Source: JACKOB01 sp024234575
GTDB taxonomy: Bacteria; Pseudomonadota; Gammaproteobacteria; Pseudomonadales; Oleiphilaceae
Assembly: GCA_051208035.1 (NCBI GenBank)
Contig: JBPJFZ010000009.1
Location: forward strand, 62,001-126,000
Length of the DNA stretch: 64,000 nt
Direction: 5' to 3'
Positions 33,293 through 41,642 of this stretch are shown piece by piece (position 1 is the first letter of the stretch; each line of letters begins with the position of its first letter). The notes under the pieces are model-generated. The model made no database searches. It had not been told where the DNA came from and saw only the letters and a program-made list of their open reading frames with translations. The position numbers and the translations under genes are program-made.

Positions 33293-34105
33293 TTAGGTTT
33301 CTTTACCTGGCTGGTTACTTTGCCAGTAATTTTCCACGCAATGGACAATGTCTGCTTCTTTTAGCGATTCGGGGATTAAAATCCGTTCGAATTGGCTTAA
33401 TTTTGCTTGTGTTGCAGCGCGTTCGCCCGGCACTAAAATTAACCTGTTTCTGAGCAAGACGCCAGCTTTGTCGCTGAGGCTGAGTAAATTTTGTAGTGTT
33501 TCATCGCTATAAAAAATGATTAGGTCAGGAGCAAACTGATCTAACTTTGCCCGCATAGTCTCTTGGTCATGTTGCGGGCATTCACGGCGATAAACTTCGG
33601 CATACTGGACACTGGCACCGCGGCCGGTAAGCGTTTCGGCAAGCAGCTCTCGCCCCCCTTGACCACGTATAATCAGGACAGACTGGCCTTGGCAATTAGT
33701 GAGAGCAGGCAATGACAACATCCCCTCTGAATCCGCGGATAGGGCTGGCACCTTGGCTTCAATATTCCACTGTCGCAGAACGTCTGCTGTTGACTGCCCC
33801 ACGGCAATCCAGTTAATTTTTTCGGGCAGTTGCGGCCAGTAGGTGTCAATCTGCCTGGCCCCCAGATGGGCAGCATTGGGGCTGATGAAAACTACCGTGT
33901 TGAAACGGTCGATATTCATGAAAATTTGCCGTGACTCCGCTGTTTCTGCCACAGGCGTAATTTCCAGGGCAGGCAGGCTTTCGACAATCGCACCTGACAG
34001 CCGCAGCCGCGCCCGCAGAGCTGCCGACTGGCTTTCCGGGCGGGTTAACAGAATCTTCATCCCTTGCAGAGATAAAGGCGCAGTGCTGGTAGTAGGAATA
34101 GGCAT
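33293..34105 (-). CDS. hemD: Uroporphyrinogen-III synthase HemD
   Basis: HemD (270 residues) closes hydroxymethylbilane with inversion of ring D. Family sequence is poorly conserved, but MKILLTRPESQSAALRARLRLSG, VVFISPNAAHLG, WIAVGQSTADVL, VLIIRGQGGRELLAETLTGRGASVQYAEVYRR and DLIIFYSDETLQNLL are typical. The start may be Met1 (34105) or Met16 (34060), which begins right at the conserved part. It lies 14 bases after hemC. Confidence 0.95.
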   Translation of the reverse strand: MPIPTTSTAPLSLQGMKILLTRPESQSAALRARLRLSGAIVESLPALEITPVAETAESRQIFMNIDRFNTVVFISPNAAHLGARQIDTYWPQLPEKINWIAVGQSTADVLRQWNIEAKVPALSADSEGMLSLPALTNCQGQSVLIIRGQGGRELLAETLTGRGASVQYAEVYRRECPQHDQETMRAKLDQFAPDLIIFYSDETLQNLLSLSDKAGVLLRNRLILVPGERAATQAKLSQFERILIPESLKEADIVHCVENYWQSNQPGKET

Positions 34106-34119
34106 TACCGTCGCCTGTT

Positions 34120-35052
34120 CTATTGTTCGGCGTAGATTTCCGCGAGAATTTTATCAGCACCTTGCGCCAGTAATTGCTCGGCAACATTAATACCAATGGC
34201 TTCTGCATCTTCTCGTGGGCCTTTAAATTCCGCACGAACAACCCGTTGGCCGTCGACTGTGCCAACCAGGCCCCGCAGTGTCAGCTCATTACCGTTTAAT
34301 GTGGCATAGCCCGCGATTGGCACCTGGCAGCCACCCTCCAGACGAAGATTCATGGCACGTTCGGCACTGACTGTATCCCAGCTGTCTATGTGTTTTAGCG
34401 GTTGCAACAGGGATATCAATTCCTGGTCATCGGTGCGGCATTCGATGCCCAGTGCACCTTGGCCAACGGCTGGCAGCGATACGGTATCGCTGATGGTGTG
34501 CTTAATTCGCTCATCAAAGCCTAGTCTTTTTAACCCTGAAGAGGCCAGAACAATAGCGTCGAAGTCGCCATTATCAAGCTTTTGTAAGCGGGTATTGACA
34601 TTTCCCCGTAACGATACAACTTTTAAATCGGGGCGATTGAGCATCAGTTGACACTGCCTTCTCATGCTGGATGATCCAACGACCGCGCCTTGAGGCAGGT
34701 CGTCAAGGTTGGCATGGTGATTACTGACAAACGCGTCGGTTGGGTCTTCTCTTTCGCAAATAATCGCCAGGCCCAATCCATCAGGGAATCGCATGGGTAC
34801 GTCTTTCATTGAATGAACCGCAATATCTGCCCGATCTTCCAGCATGGCCTGCTCCAGTTCTTTGACGAACAGCCCTTTACCACCAATTTTTGCCAAAGGA
34901 ACATCCAAAATCTTGTCGCCTTGTGTCGACATGGCCAGTAGTTCGATGGTGGCCTGGGGATAAAGTGACTCCAATCGGGCCTTGATGTGTTCCGCTTGCC
35001 AGAGAGCAAGGGCGCTTTTGCGGGTGGCAATTCGAATCGTTCTTGTAGTCAT
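34120..35052 (-). CDS. hemC: Hydroxymethylbilane synthase HemC (porphobilinogen deaminase)
   Basis: HemC (310 residues) condenses four porphobilinogens into hydroxymethylbilane. Motifs are RIATRKSALALWQAEHIKA, MSTQGDKILDVPLAKIGGKG, VHSMKDVPM, GSSSMRRQCQL, LRGNVNTRLQKLD and the cofactor cysteine in RLEGGCQVPIAGYA. It is the first haem gene after the algZ-algR pair; a 180-base gap with no obvious gene separates it from algR, as in Pseudomonas. Confidence 0.97.
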   Translation of the reverse strand: MTTRTIRIATRKSALALWQAEHIKARLESLYPQATIELLAMSTQGDKILDVPLAKIGGKGLFVKELEQAMLEDRADIAVHSMKDVPMRFPDGLGLAIICEREDPTDAFVSNHHANLDDLPQGAVVGSSSMRRQCQLMLNRPDLKVVSLRGNVNTRLQKLDNGDFDAIVLASSGLKRLGFDERIKHTISDTVSLPAVGQGALGIECRTDDQELISLLQPLKHIDSWDTVSAERAMNLRLEGGCQVPIAGYATLNGNELTLRGLVGTVDGQRVVRAEFKGPREDAEAIGINVAEQLLAQGADKILAEIYAEQ

Positions 35053-35232
35053 AGTCGTTTCATAGTCGTCGTAATAGTTTGGCCGGAAGTGGCACCGAAC
35101 CCCTTTGCAGGGCTGAAATTTTATAGTGCAACAGGATAAACAGTTTGGGCAGATTTGTCTTGATTTATGGCAATCTGAATTGATAGCCCGCAGTCATTAA
35201 TGGGTCGAAAATAATCATGATGGCTAGAGGCT

Positions 35233-36006
35233 TTAGTTAGATTGGGGGGTGGCGCGGGATTTAATAAAATCTTTCACTTCCTGTGCATGACGTCGGCTGA
35301 CATGCACTTTTTTCTGCTCGGGCGTGAGGAATAAGGCACCCCGTAACTCAACGTAGAGCTGGCCATCATGATCTCGGTTAAGACTTTGCACGCGATTGCG
35401 GCAGACCAGCGCATTGCGATGCACGCGGATCAGTTTGTCCGGAAATTCGGTTTCCAGCTCTTTCAACGTGTTATCGATAAGGATTTCGCCATCTTCACAA
35501 TAGGCAGTAACGTATTTCTGATCTGCCCGGAAATAGTAGGTGCGCTCAATGTCGATTAGTTCAGTACCTTTGTAAGTATTGGCAACCAGCAGCGCACCAT
35601 CATCTTTTTTTTCAGTTTGCTGGATAACACTGCGCTGTACCCGGTTGAGGCTGGTGGTGCGTTCTAGTGCCTCTTGCAGAGCTTCTTTACGCACGGGCTT
35701 CAGTAAGTAGTCGGAGGCGTTAACCTTAAACGCTGCGATGGCATAATCGTCGTAAGCGGTACAAAAAATAAGGGCGGGTGCATGCTCGATTTTGGCAAAC
35801 TGCTTGGCCGCCTCGAGGCCATCCATTCCAGGCATTCGAATATCCATCAGCACGATGTCCGGGTGCGTGCGTGCAGCCACATCCAATGACTCTTCGCCAT
35901 TGCCTGCTTCGCCGCAAACTTCATAGTGTTCAATGTCTTGCACCAGCCGTTTAATACGCTCCCGTGCCAGTGGTTCATCGTCAACAACCAGTACTTTGTA
36001 GGTCAA
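35233..36006 (-). CDS. algR: LytTR response regulator of the AlgR type
   Basis: This 257-residue response regulator has a receiver domain with DD at 9-10, phosphorylation site D55 (VLMDIRMPGMDG) and K in LLKPVRKEAL. The LytTR DNA-binding domain follows from about residue 145 (RTYYFRADQKYVTAYCEDGEIL, RVHRNALVCRNRV). In Pseudomonas aeruginosa AlgR controls alginate, twitching and virulence genes. The gene next to algZ and before hemC is in exactly the AlgR position. Its targets here are unknown; no alginate genes are in the window. Confidence 0.93.
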   Translation of the reverse strand: MTYKVLVVDDEPLARERIKRLVQDIEHYEVCGEAGNGEESLDVAARTHPDIVLMDIRMPGMDGLEAAKQFAKIEHAPALIFCTAYDDYAIAAFKVNASDYLLKPVRKEALQEALERTTSLNRVQRSVIQQTEKKDDGALLVANTYKGTELIDIERTYYFRADQKYVTAYCEDGEILIDNTLKELETEFPDKLIRVHRNALVCRNRVQSLNRDHDGQLYVELRGALFLTPEQKKVHVSRRHAQEVKDFIKSRATPQSN

Positions 36007-36025
36007 AATAGTTACTCCTCAGCAC

Positions 36026-37138
36026 TTAGCGATTGAAGTCCTGTTGGCGGGGTATGCGCAATGTGACGGTATAAATGCCATCTGAGATACTGGTTTTTAA
36101 CACCGCCTGCTGACCAAAAATTGCCATGATCCGGTTTTCGATATTGCCATAGGCCATTTTATTCCCTTGGTGAGGTTTCTGGACGTCATCAAAATCGTGT
36201 CGGGACTTTTCTTGCGAGTCTGTGGGGGCCGGGTTGGCAATAAGTATGTAAACAAAATCGCCCTTTTCGTAGGCTTCTATTGTAATGATACCGCCTGCGG
36301 GGAGTGGCTGAATGCCATGGTAAACTGCGTTCTCTGCCAGTGGTTGCAAGGTGAGTGGCGGGATGCGTAGCCCGGGTGTCGTCAACTCGATATGCCAGTG
36401 TTGTTGTAATCTGTCGCCAAGGCGTAGCTGTTCAATGTTCAGGTATTTCTGACACATTTCGAGCTCTTCCTGCAGTGGAATAAGCAGCTGATCTGTGCGC
36501 AACGTTGCCCGGAAAAGCTCGGATAAATCCAGAATGGCATCTTCGGCTTTTTGCGGATCGACCATAATCAGGCCGGCAATGCTGTTGAGACTGTTAAAGA
36601 GAAAGTGAGGCCGGATACGGGACTGCAATGCCTCAAGTTTAGCGCGTAATTCTGCCTGCTTCTGCGCGCGCCGCTGGTGCTCAAGATAAAAATAGCGCAG
36701 CACAATACCACCGATGATGGCAGCAATGGCCAGATTGCGCAGAAAAAACAGCAGAGGCGCATCGACCTGTTCCAGTTGAAAAAAGTGCAATGCCAATGCG
36801 CTGTAAACGGTAACACTTAGCAGGATAATCGTGTAGGCGATTATCGCCGCAGACGTCGTCCTTAGCCGGGAGAGTGTCTTGCGCAGCAGGCATAACATCG
36901 CGGCACAACTAAATACATTCCATAGCCCGAAAATAGAGATCAATCCAAGATATTGCCAGTCGATGCCATAGTCCATTGGCCTGACAAGCGTAAACAGGAA
37001 GCAGACAAGCTCGGTGAGTAACAGCAACACAAAAACCGCTTGCACGCGGCACAGGTCAGGAATAAAAAAGTCATCCCGAAGATCGATGGCGCTTAGCTCT
37101 CGGTCACTGATATCTTTTTTTCGGCGCTGGTTTTTCAT
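36026..37138 (-). CDS. algZ: LytS-type sensor histidine kinase AlgZ (FimS)
   Basis: This 370-residue membrane sensor kinase has about four membrane segments (residues 33-150), then a His_kinase domain with RPHFLFNSLNSIAGL (H178) and an ATPase region (PPLTLQPLAENAVYHGI). This is the FimS/AlgZ family, atypical kinases that partner with AlgR. The gene precedes algR by 19 bases on the same strand, so they form a two-gene unit. The small periplasmic part suggests sensing within or at the membrane. Confidence 0.92.
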   Translation of the reverse strand: MKNQRRKKDISDRELSAIDLRDDFFIPDLCRVQAVFVLLLLTELVCFLFTLVRPMDYGIDWQYLGLISIFGLWNVFSCAAMLCLLRKTLSRLRTTSAAIIAYTIILLSVTVYSALALHFFQLEQVDAPLLFFLRNLAIAAIIGGIVLRYFYLEHQRRAQKQAELRAKLEALQSRIRPHFLFNSLNSIAGLIMVDPQKAEDAILDLSELFRATLRTDQLLIPLQEELEMCQKYLNIEQLRLGDRLQQHWHIELTTPGLRIPPLTLQPLAENAVYHGIQPLPAGGIITIEAYEKGDFVYILIANPAPTDSQEKSRHDFDDVQKPHQGNKMAYGNIENRIMAIFGQQAVLKTSISDGIYTVTLRIPRQQDFNR

Positions 37139-37446
37139 GTTGATCCGGTTTCCAACCTGGACAGTGACGTATTATGCATGGCACTGACTTGTCGGTGCGG
37201 TTGTCTATAAGCCAGTAAACAGGCACAAGAAAACATGCCTGAACATGCTATACTCGCCACTTTTAAAGAGACATCGCACGCTTTGCTCCAGCCCCTCTCA
37301 CGAGGTGAGTGTTGCTTGATCGCCCTTTCTAATCAAAGCTAGTGTTAACTGGCGAATTTGCAAGGCCGATTGCATACAAGAGCAAGGATAGTGCGCGATT
37401 TAAGACCGACGTCACCAAATTTGAATTTACTAGCAAAGAGATCTCT
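37139..37446 (+). promoter_or_regulatory. Divergent algZ/argH intergenic region with argH promoter
   Basis: This 308-base region has no gene. An extended -10 TGC-TATACT (37246-37254) points towards argH and would give a leader of about 190 bases; the -35 is poor. Only a half ARG box (TTGAATTTA near 37423) is seen, so ArgR control of argH is not supported. Confidence 0.45.
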
Positions 37447-38880
37447 ATGAGCAATAAATCATCCTCGTCTGACACCAACGTCCAAGCTAAGACGCAAACC
37501 CGTGAAAAACCCTGGGGCGGGCGGTTTACCGAGCCCACGGATGCCTTTGTTGAGCGGTTTACCGCTTCGGTAGAGTTTGATAAGCGACTGTACTTCCATG
37601 ATATCCAGGGGTCTGTCGCACATGCCACCATGTTGGCAGATGTTGGTGTGCTTACCGCCGCTGAACGTGACGATATTATTGCCGGTTTGACTGAGATTCG
37701 TGAGGAAATCGAGCGTGGTGAATTCGTATGGAGTGTCTCATTAGAAGATGTTCATATGAATATCGAAGCCAGGCTTACCGCTAAAATCGGCATCACTGGT
37801 AAAAAACTGCATACCGGGCGCTCGCGCAATGATCAGGTGGCAACCGACATCCGTCTATATCTGCGTGATGAAATCGATGTGATTGCAGAAGAGTTAACCC
37901 GCCTGCAAGAAGGGCTTATTTCTCTCGCTGAGCGCGAAGCGGGCACCATCATGCCTGGGTTTACCCACCTGCAAACGGCACAGCCGGTTACCTTTGGTCA
38001 TCATATTCTTGCCTGGAATGAGATGATTCAGCGTGATTACGAGCGTCTGCAGGATTGCCGCAAGCGGGTGAATATTTTGCCGCTGGGTGCGGCAGCGCTG
38101 GCGGGAACCACTTACCCTATTGACCGAACCATTACCGCGCGCCTGCTCGGCTTTGATCGCCCCAGCGAAAACTCGCTTGATTCAGTGAGTGATCGTGATT
38201 TCGCCATAGAATTCTGCGCCTTTGCCAGTTTGCTGATGACGCACCTTTCGCGCTTTTCAGAAGAGCTGGTGTTATGGACATCGTCGCAATTTAATTTCGT
38301 TAATCTGCCAGATCGTTTTTGCACTGGCTCATCGATCATGCCTCAAAAGAAGAATCCAGATGTGCCAGAGTTGGTGCGGGGTAAATCCGGGCGCGTGAAC
38401 GGACACCTTATCGCGCTGTTAACGTTGATGAAAGGGCAGCCACTGGCCTATAACAAAGACAACCAGGAAGACAAAGAGCCGTTATTTGATGCTATTGATA
38501 CCGTGAAAGGTTGCCTTAAAGCCTATGCTGACATGGTACCCAGCATTGAAGTGAAAGCTGATTCCATGCGTGAAGCCGCCAAGCGAGGCTTCTCCACCGC
38601 AACAGATCTAGCCGATTACCTTGTGGTAAAAGGAATGCCTTTTCGGGATGCTCATGAGGTGGTGGGTAAAGCCGTTGGTTATGGCGTGCAAAGTGGACTC
38701 GATTTAGCGGATATGAGCCTTGAGAAACTTCAAGAGTTTTCTGAAATCATCACGGCAGATGTGTTTGATGTGTTGACGCTGGAAGGTTCGGTGAATGCCC
38801 GTAATCATATTGGTGGCACCGCTCCGGCCCAGGTTATTGCAGCCGTTGGCCGCGCTCGTTCGTATATCGCCGGGCGATAA
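37447..38880 (+). CDS. argH: Argininosuccinate lyase ArgH
   Basis: ArgH (477 residues) splits argininosuccinate to arginine and fumarate in the last step of arginine synthesis. Sequence shows KPWGGRFTEPTDAFVERFTAS, SLEDVHMNIEARL, LHTGRSRNDQVATD, PGFTHLQTAQPVTFGHHILA and the fumarase/aspartase signature GSSIMPQKKNPD. The frame is open to 37342, but family N-termini and an AGAG ribosome binding site favour 37447. The order argH / algZ-algR-hemC divergent is the Pseudomonas arrangement. Confidence 0.96.
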   Translation: MSNKSSSSDTNVQAKTQTREKPWGGRFTEPTDAFVERFTASVEFDKRLYFHDIQGSVAHATMLADVGVLTAAERDDIIAGLTEIREEIERGEFVWSVSLEDVHMNIEARLTAKIGITGKKLHTGRSRNDQVATDIRLYLRDEIDVIAEELTRLQEGLISLAEREAGTIMPGFTHLQTAQPVTFGHHILAWNEMIQRDYERLQDCRKRVNILPLGAAALAGTTYPIDRTITARLLGFDRPSENSLDSVSDRDFAIEFCAFASLLMTHLSRFSEELVLWTSSQFNFVNLPDRFCTGSSIMPQKKNPDVPELVRGKSGRVNGHLIALLTLMKGQPLAYNKDNQEDKEPLFDAIDTVKGCLKAYADMVPSIEVKADSMREAAKRGFSTATDLADYLVVKGMPFRDAHEVVGKAVGYGVQSGLDLADMSLEKLQEFSEIITADVFDVLTLEGSVNARNHIGGTAPAQVIAAVGRARSYIAGR

Positions 38881-38892
38881 GTCTTAGAGTTC

Positions 38893-38917
38893 GTTGGGGT
38901 GACGAAGACACCCCAAC
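38893..38917. terminator. Hairpin between convergent argH and the GGDEF/EAL gene
   Basis: GTTGGGGTG (38893-38901) pairs exactly with CACCCCAAC (38909-38917) around a 7-base loop. It begins 12 bases after the argH stop. The trailing T content is weak on both sides. Confidence 0.65.
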
Positions 38918-38923
38918 ATTTCA

Positions 38924-41341
38924 CTAATGCTCCGTCACCTTATCTAAGGTGAGTACCTTGCTGATTTGGAAGCCCTGACCAAAATGTAGCCCCAGTTTTC
39001 TTATTTCCGTGAGAATCGCTTCGTTTTCGATGTGCATGCCAATTGTTTGCTGGCCGCAGATATTGGCGATTTTATGCAGTGTGTCTGCTTTGATGCGGGC
39101 TAACGGGTCTTTGTCGATCTTGCGGATAATCTCACCGGAAATCTTTACATACTGAATGTCGAAGTTACTAAGGTAATCGTAGTGGGAGGGAAGGGAGCCT
39201 GCGCCGTCAACGGCGATTTTGCAGCCGCTTGCTAACAACTGTTTAACAAACTCGGCAACGATTTTTTCATGTTTGATAAAAAGTGATTCGTGCAGCTCGA
39301 AGCAAAGTTTGGACACATCTGTTTTGGTGTTTTTAAGCATTATCAGAAGCTTGTCAGTAAAGCGCTGATTAAGTACCGAAATGGGCGAAAGATTCATCGA
39401 GCATAGCTTGATGCGGTGCTCGAGATGAATGTGCGATGTTAGCCAGTGCAGCACCCTGGCGACGATACGCAGATCAATTTCCCGCGTCAGATCGTACCGC
39501 TCGGCAACGGGCAGGAAATCTGCCGGCATAAGCGTGTCACCGGTTTCATCCTCGATGCGTACGAGAATTTCAAAAAAATCACCCCAAACGGCGCTGGTTA
39601 CCGGTTTAATGGATTGGGCATGTATGCGTAAATATTGTTCAAACTCCAGCGCATGTTTGATGGTTTTGATGATCTGTAGCGAATTGTTGTCATCGTCTTC
39701 GTCTTTATCTGAAGGGGGGCGATAAAGGTTGATTTTATTGGGGCCAGAAGTTTTTGCTGCATAACAGACACTATCAGCTTTTTTCATCAACTGCTCGGGG
39801 CTGTCGCTGGCACTGGTTAAGGTGACGATGCCGATACTAATGCCAATTTGATAGGCTTTTCCTTCCCAGGTAAAGTTCAGCGCGAGAATGGCATCGCGGA
39901 TATTCTCCGCAACGCGAATCGCTTCTTTATCACCACAGTTTTCAAGCAATGCCGCAAACTCATCACCACCAATGCGGGCAATATCATCGCGTTGTCGCAC
40001 TTTGGTGGTTAGCGCGTGACTTACCTGGCGCAGAAGCTCATCCCCAGCCGTATTGCCGCAGCCGTCATTCACCGCATTAAAGTTTTCCAGATCCATATAG
40101 AGCAGGGCATGACGGGTGCCCCGTTTTTTGGCATTGCCGACGGCGCGGCCAAGTAAATGCTGAAACTCTCGTCGATTGAACAGACCCGTCAGAGGGTCAT
40201 GCCGCGCCATATAATTAAGCTTTTCCTGTACTTTGATTTTAGAGGTGATGTTACGGGCGATATGGCCGGCGCCAATAAGCTCGCCGTCTTTATTCACGAT
40301 TCGGGTAAAGCGCATCTCGAATACAGGCATCTCCTGATCCCGTTGCGCCAGCGGCATCTCTACGCAAAAACTATCGCGGCTGAGGGCTCGCTCCCAAAGC
40401 CTTTGGTAAATACGCTTCTCGTTGGGAAAGGCGGCGAGCTTTTCGACAATAGCATCGCCCACTTTAACGGTTGCCGAAAACGTAGTGGCGAAACTTTTCG
40501 CGTAGGCCTCGTTAAACAGAATGATTTTCAAGTCTCGGTCGAGCGCAACGATCAGGTCGTCTGAGCTGTCCATAATACCGGCCATACTATCGTGCAGCAG
40601 TTGGTAATCTTCTTTGGCCTGGTGGATTTCGGTAATGTCCTGAATTGTGCCAATCAATTTGCTAACACGATTGTCTGTCTTTTGACCGCGCCCCATCAAT
40701 CGGACCCAGCGGGTTTTGTTGCGGGCACTGATCAGTGGGAGCTCCAATTGCCAGGATTCACCATCCGTGGCGCTGCGCTTAAAGGCGGCCTTCACTTTTT
40801 GTTGATGATCATGAAAGTAGTACAGTGCGTGTTCCGGGGTGATGGCGCTGTTGGTTTCCAGATCAAAAATTTTATAAACCCCGTTCGACCAGGCGAAGTG
40901 GTTGGTGTTCAGATCGTACTCCCAGCCGCCAATCTTCCCGACATTTTGAAATGTCTGTAATAGACCGCTGGATGCATCTGTGGATGTCAGCTTGGCGATT
41001 GCCGAGGTCATTAATGGGTCGACCTCGCCCTCTGTTTCGGCCTTGGGTGTCATGGTGCCGGTAAAAAAGAAGCCGGTTTTGTGTACGAAGGTCGTTTGAA
41101 TAGACTCGCCTTTTTTTAACAGGTCGCGAAAATGTGGGGAGTTGGGGTCGTAAACCTGCGCAGGTACCAGCATATTAAAAGGCTTTCCAACCAGATCGTC
41201 GGCACTGAAGCCAAAGAATTTCTCAGTATGAGCGCAAACCCGCTCGATGAGCCCTGTGCTGTTTATTGAAATGGTCGCCTGTTTGGGTTGCTCAATTAGC
41301 GCGTTCTTGGTACGTCCGCGACTGATGATATAGTCTTTCAA
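38924..41341 (-). CDS. PAS-GGDEF-EAL protein: likely active cyclase with a degenerate EAL domain
   Basis: This 805-residue c-di-GMP protein has three PAS domains in order (about residues 15-80, 130-240 and 245-360), then GGDEF (about 375-540) and EAL (about 560-800). The cyclase domain has intact GGDEF (about residue 457) and an inhibitory RxxD site (RQRD, five residues before). The EAL domain is altered: EIL for EAL, VDGAGSLPSH in place of the DDFGTGYSS loop, MHIENE in place of EGVE, so a metal-binding Asp and a catalytic Glu are missing. It probably makes but does not degrade c-di-GMP. The start is TTG with a GGGG site upstream; a stop two codons earlier excludes a longer form. Confidence 0.9.
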   Translation of the reverse strand: MKDYIISRGRTKNALIEQPKQATISINSTGLIERVCAHTEKFFGFSADDLVGKPFNMLVPAQVYDPNSPHFRDLLKKGESIQTTFVHKTGFFFTGTMTPKAETEGEVDPLMTSAIAKLTSTDASSGLLQTFQNVGKIGGWEYDLNTNHFAWSNGVYKIFDLETNSAITPEHALYYFHDHQQKVKAAFKRSATDGESWQLELPLISARNKTRWVRLMGRGQKTDNRVSKLIGTIQDITEIHQAKEDYQLLHDSMAGIMDSSDDLIVALDRDLKIILFNEAYAKSFATTFSATVKVGDAIVEKLAAFPNEKRIYQRLWERALSRDSFCVEMPLAQRDQEMPVFEMRFTRIVNKDGELIGAGHIARNITSKIKVQEKLNYMARHDPLTGLFNRREFQHLLGRAVGNAKKRGTRHALLYMDLENFNAVNDGCGNTAGDELLRQVSHALTTKVRQRDDIARIGGDEFAALLENCGDKEAIRVAENIRDAILALNFTWEGKAYQIGISIGIVTLTSASDSPEQLMKKADSVCYAAKTSGPNKINLYRPPSDKDEDDDNNSLQIIKTIKHALEFEQYLRIHAQSIKPVTSAVWGDFFEILVRIEDETGDTLMPADFLPVAERYDLTREIDLRIVARVLHWLTSHIHLEHRIKLCSMNLSPISVLNQRFTDKLLIMLKNTKTDVSKLCFELHESLFIKHEKIVAEFVKQLLASGCKIAVDGAGSLPSHYDYLSNFDIQYVKISGEIIRKIDKDPLARIKADTLHKIANICGQQTIGMHIENEAILTEIRKLGLHFGQGFQISKVLTLDKVTEH

Positions 41342-41642
41342 TCGTTACCCCGGTGTTGGTCAGCACAATTTTGGTCGGTAGCAGATGAAGCTTTCTGCTA
41401 TGCCTGTTTTTATAATGGTGCTCAGAAGGTTTCTTTTTGCGTTTTTAATAACGAACGATACTGACTCTCACCAGCGTTATACGTTATTAGTGGCTTTAAT
41501 GTTGTTTTCGAACACAGTAAACAGGATCGGTCTATATTTACAATAGTCGCTAAAAGATACAAGCGTCTTGCAAAGATAGAAAAAAATAACTGCCCGCCTC
41601 TTGATGGAAGTGTGGGTGACACTAACTACAGTCGGATACTGA
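41342..41642. other. Divergent intergenic region before cyaA
   Basis: These 301 bases separate the PAS-GGDEF-EAL gene (leftward) and cyaA (rightward). They are AT-rich with no gene, no clear -35/-10 pair and no CRP site that I can support. Confidence 0.5.
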
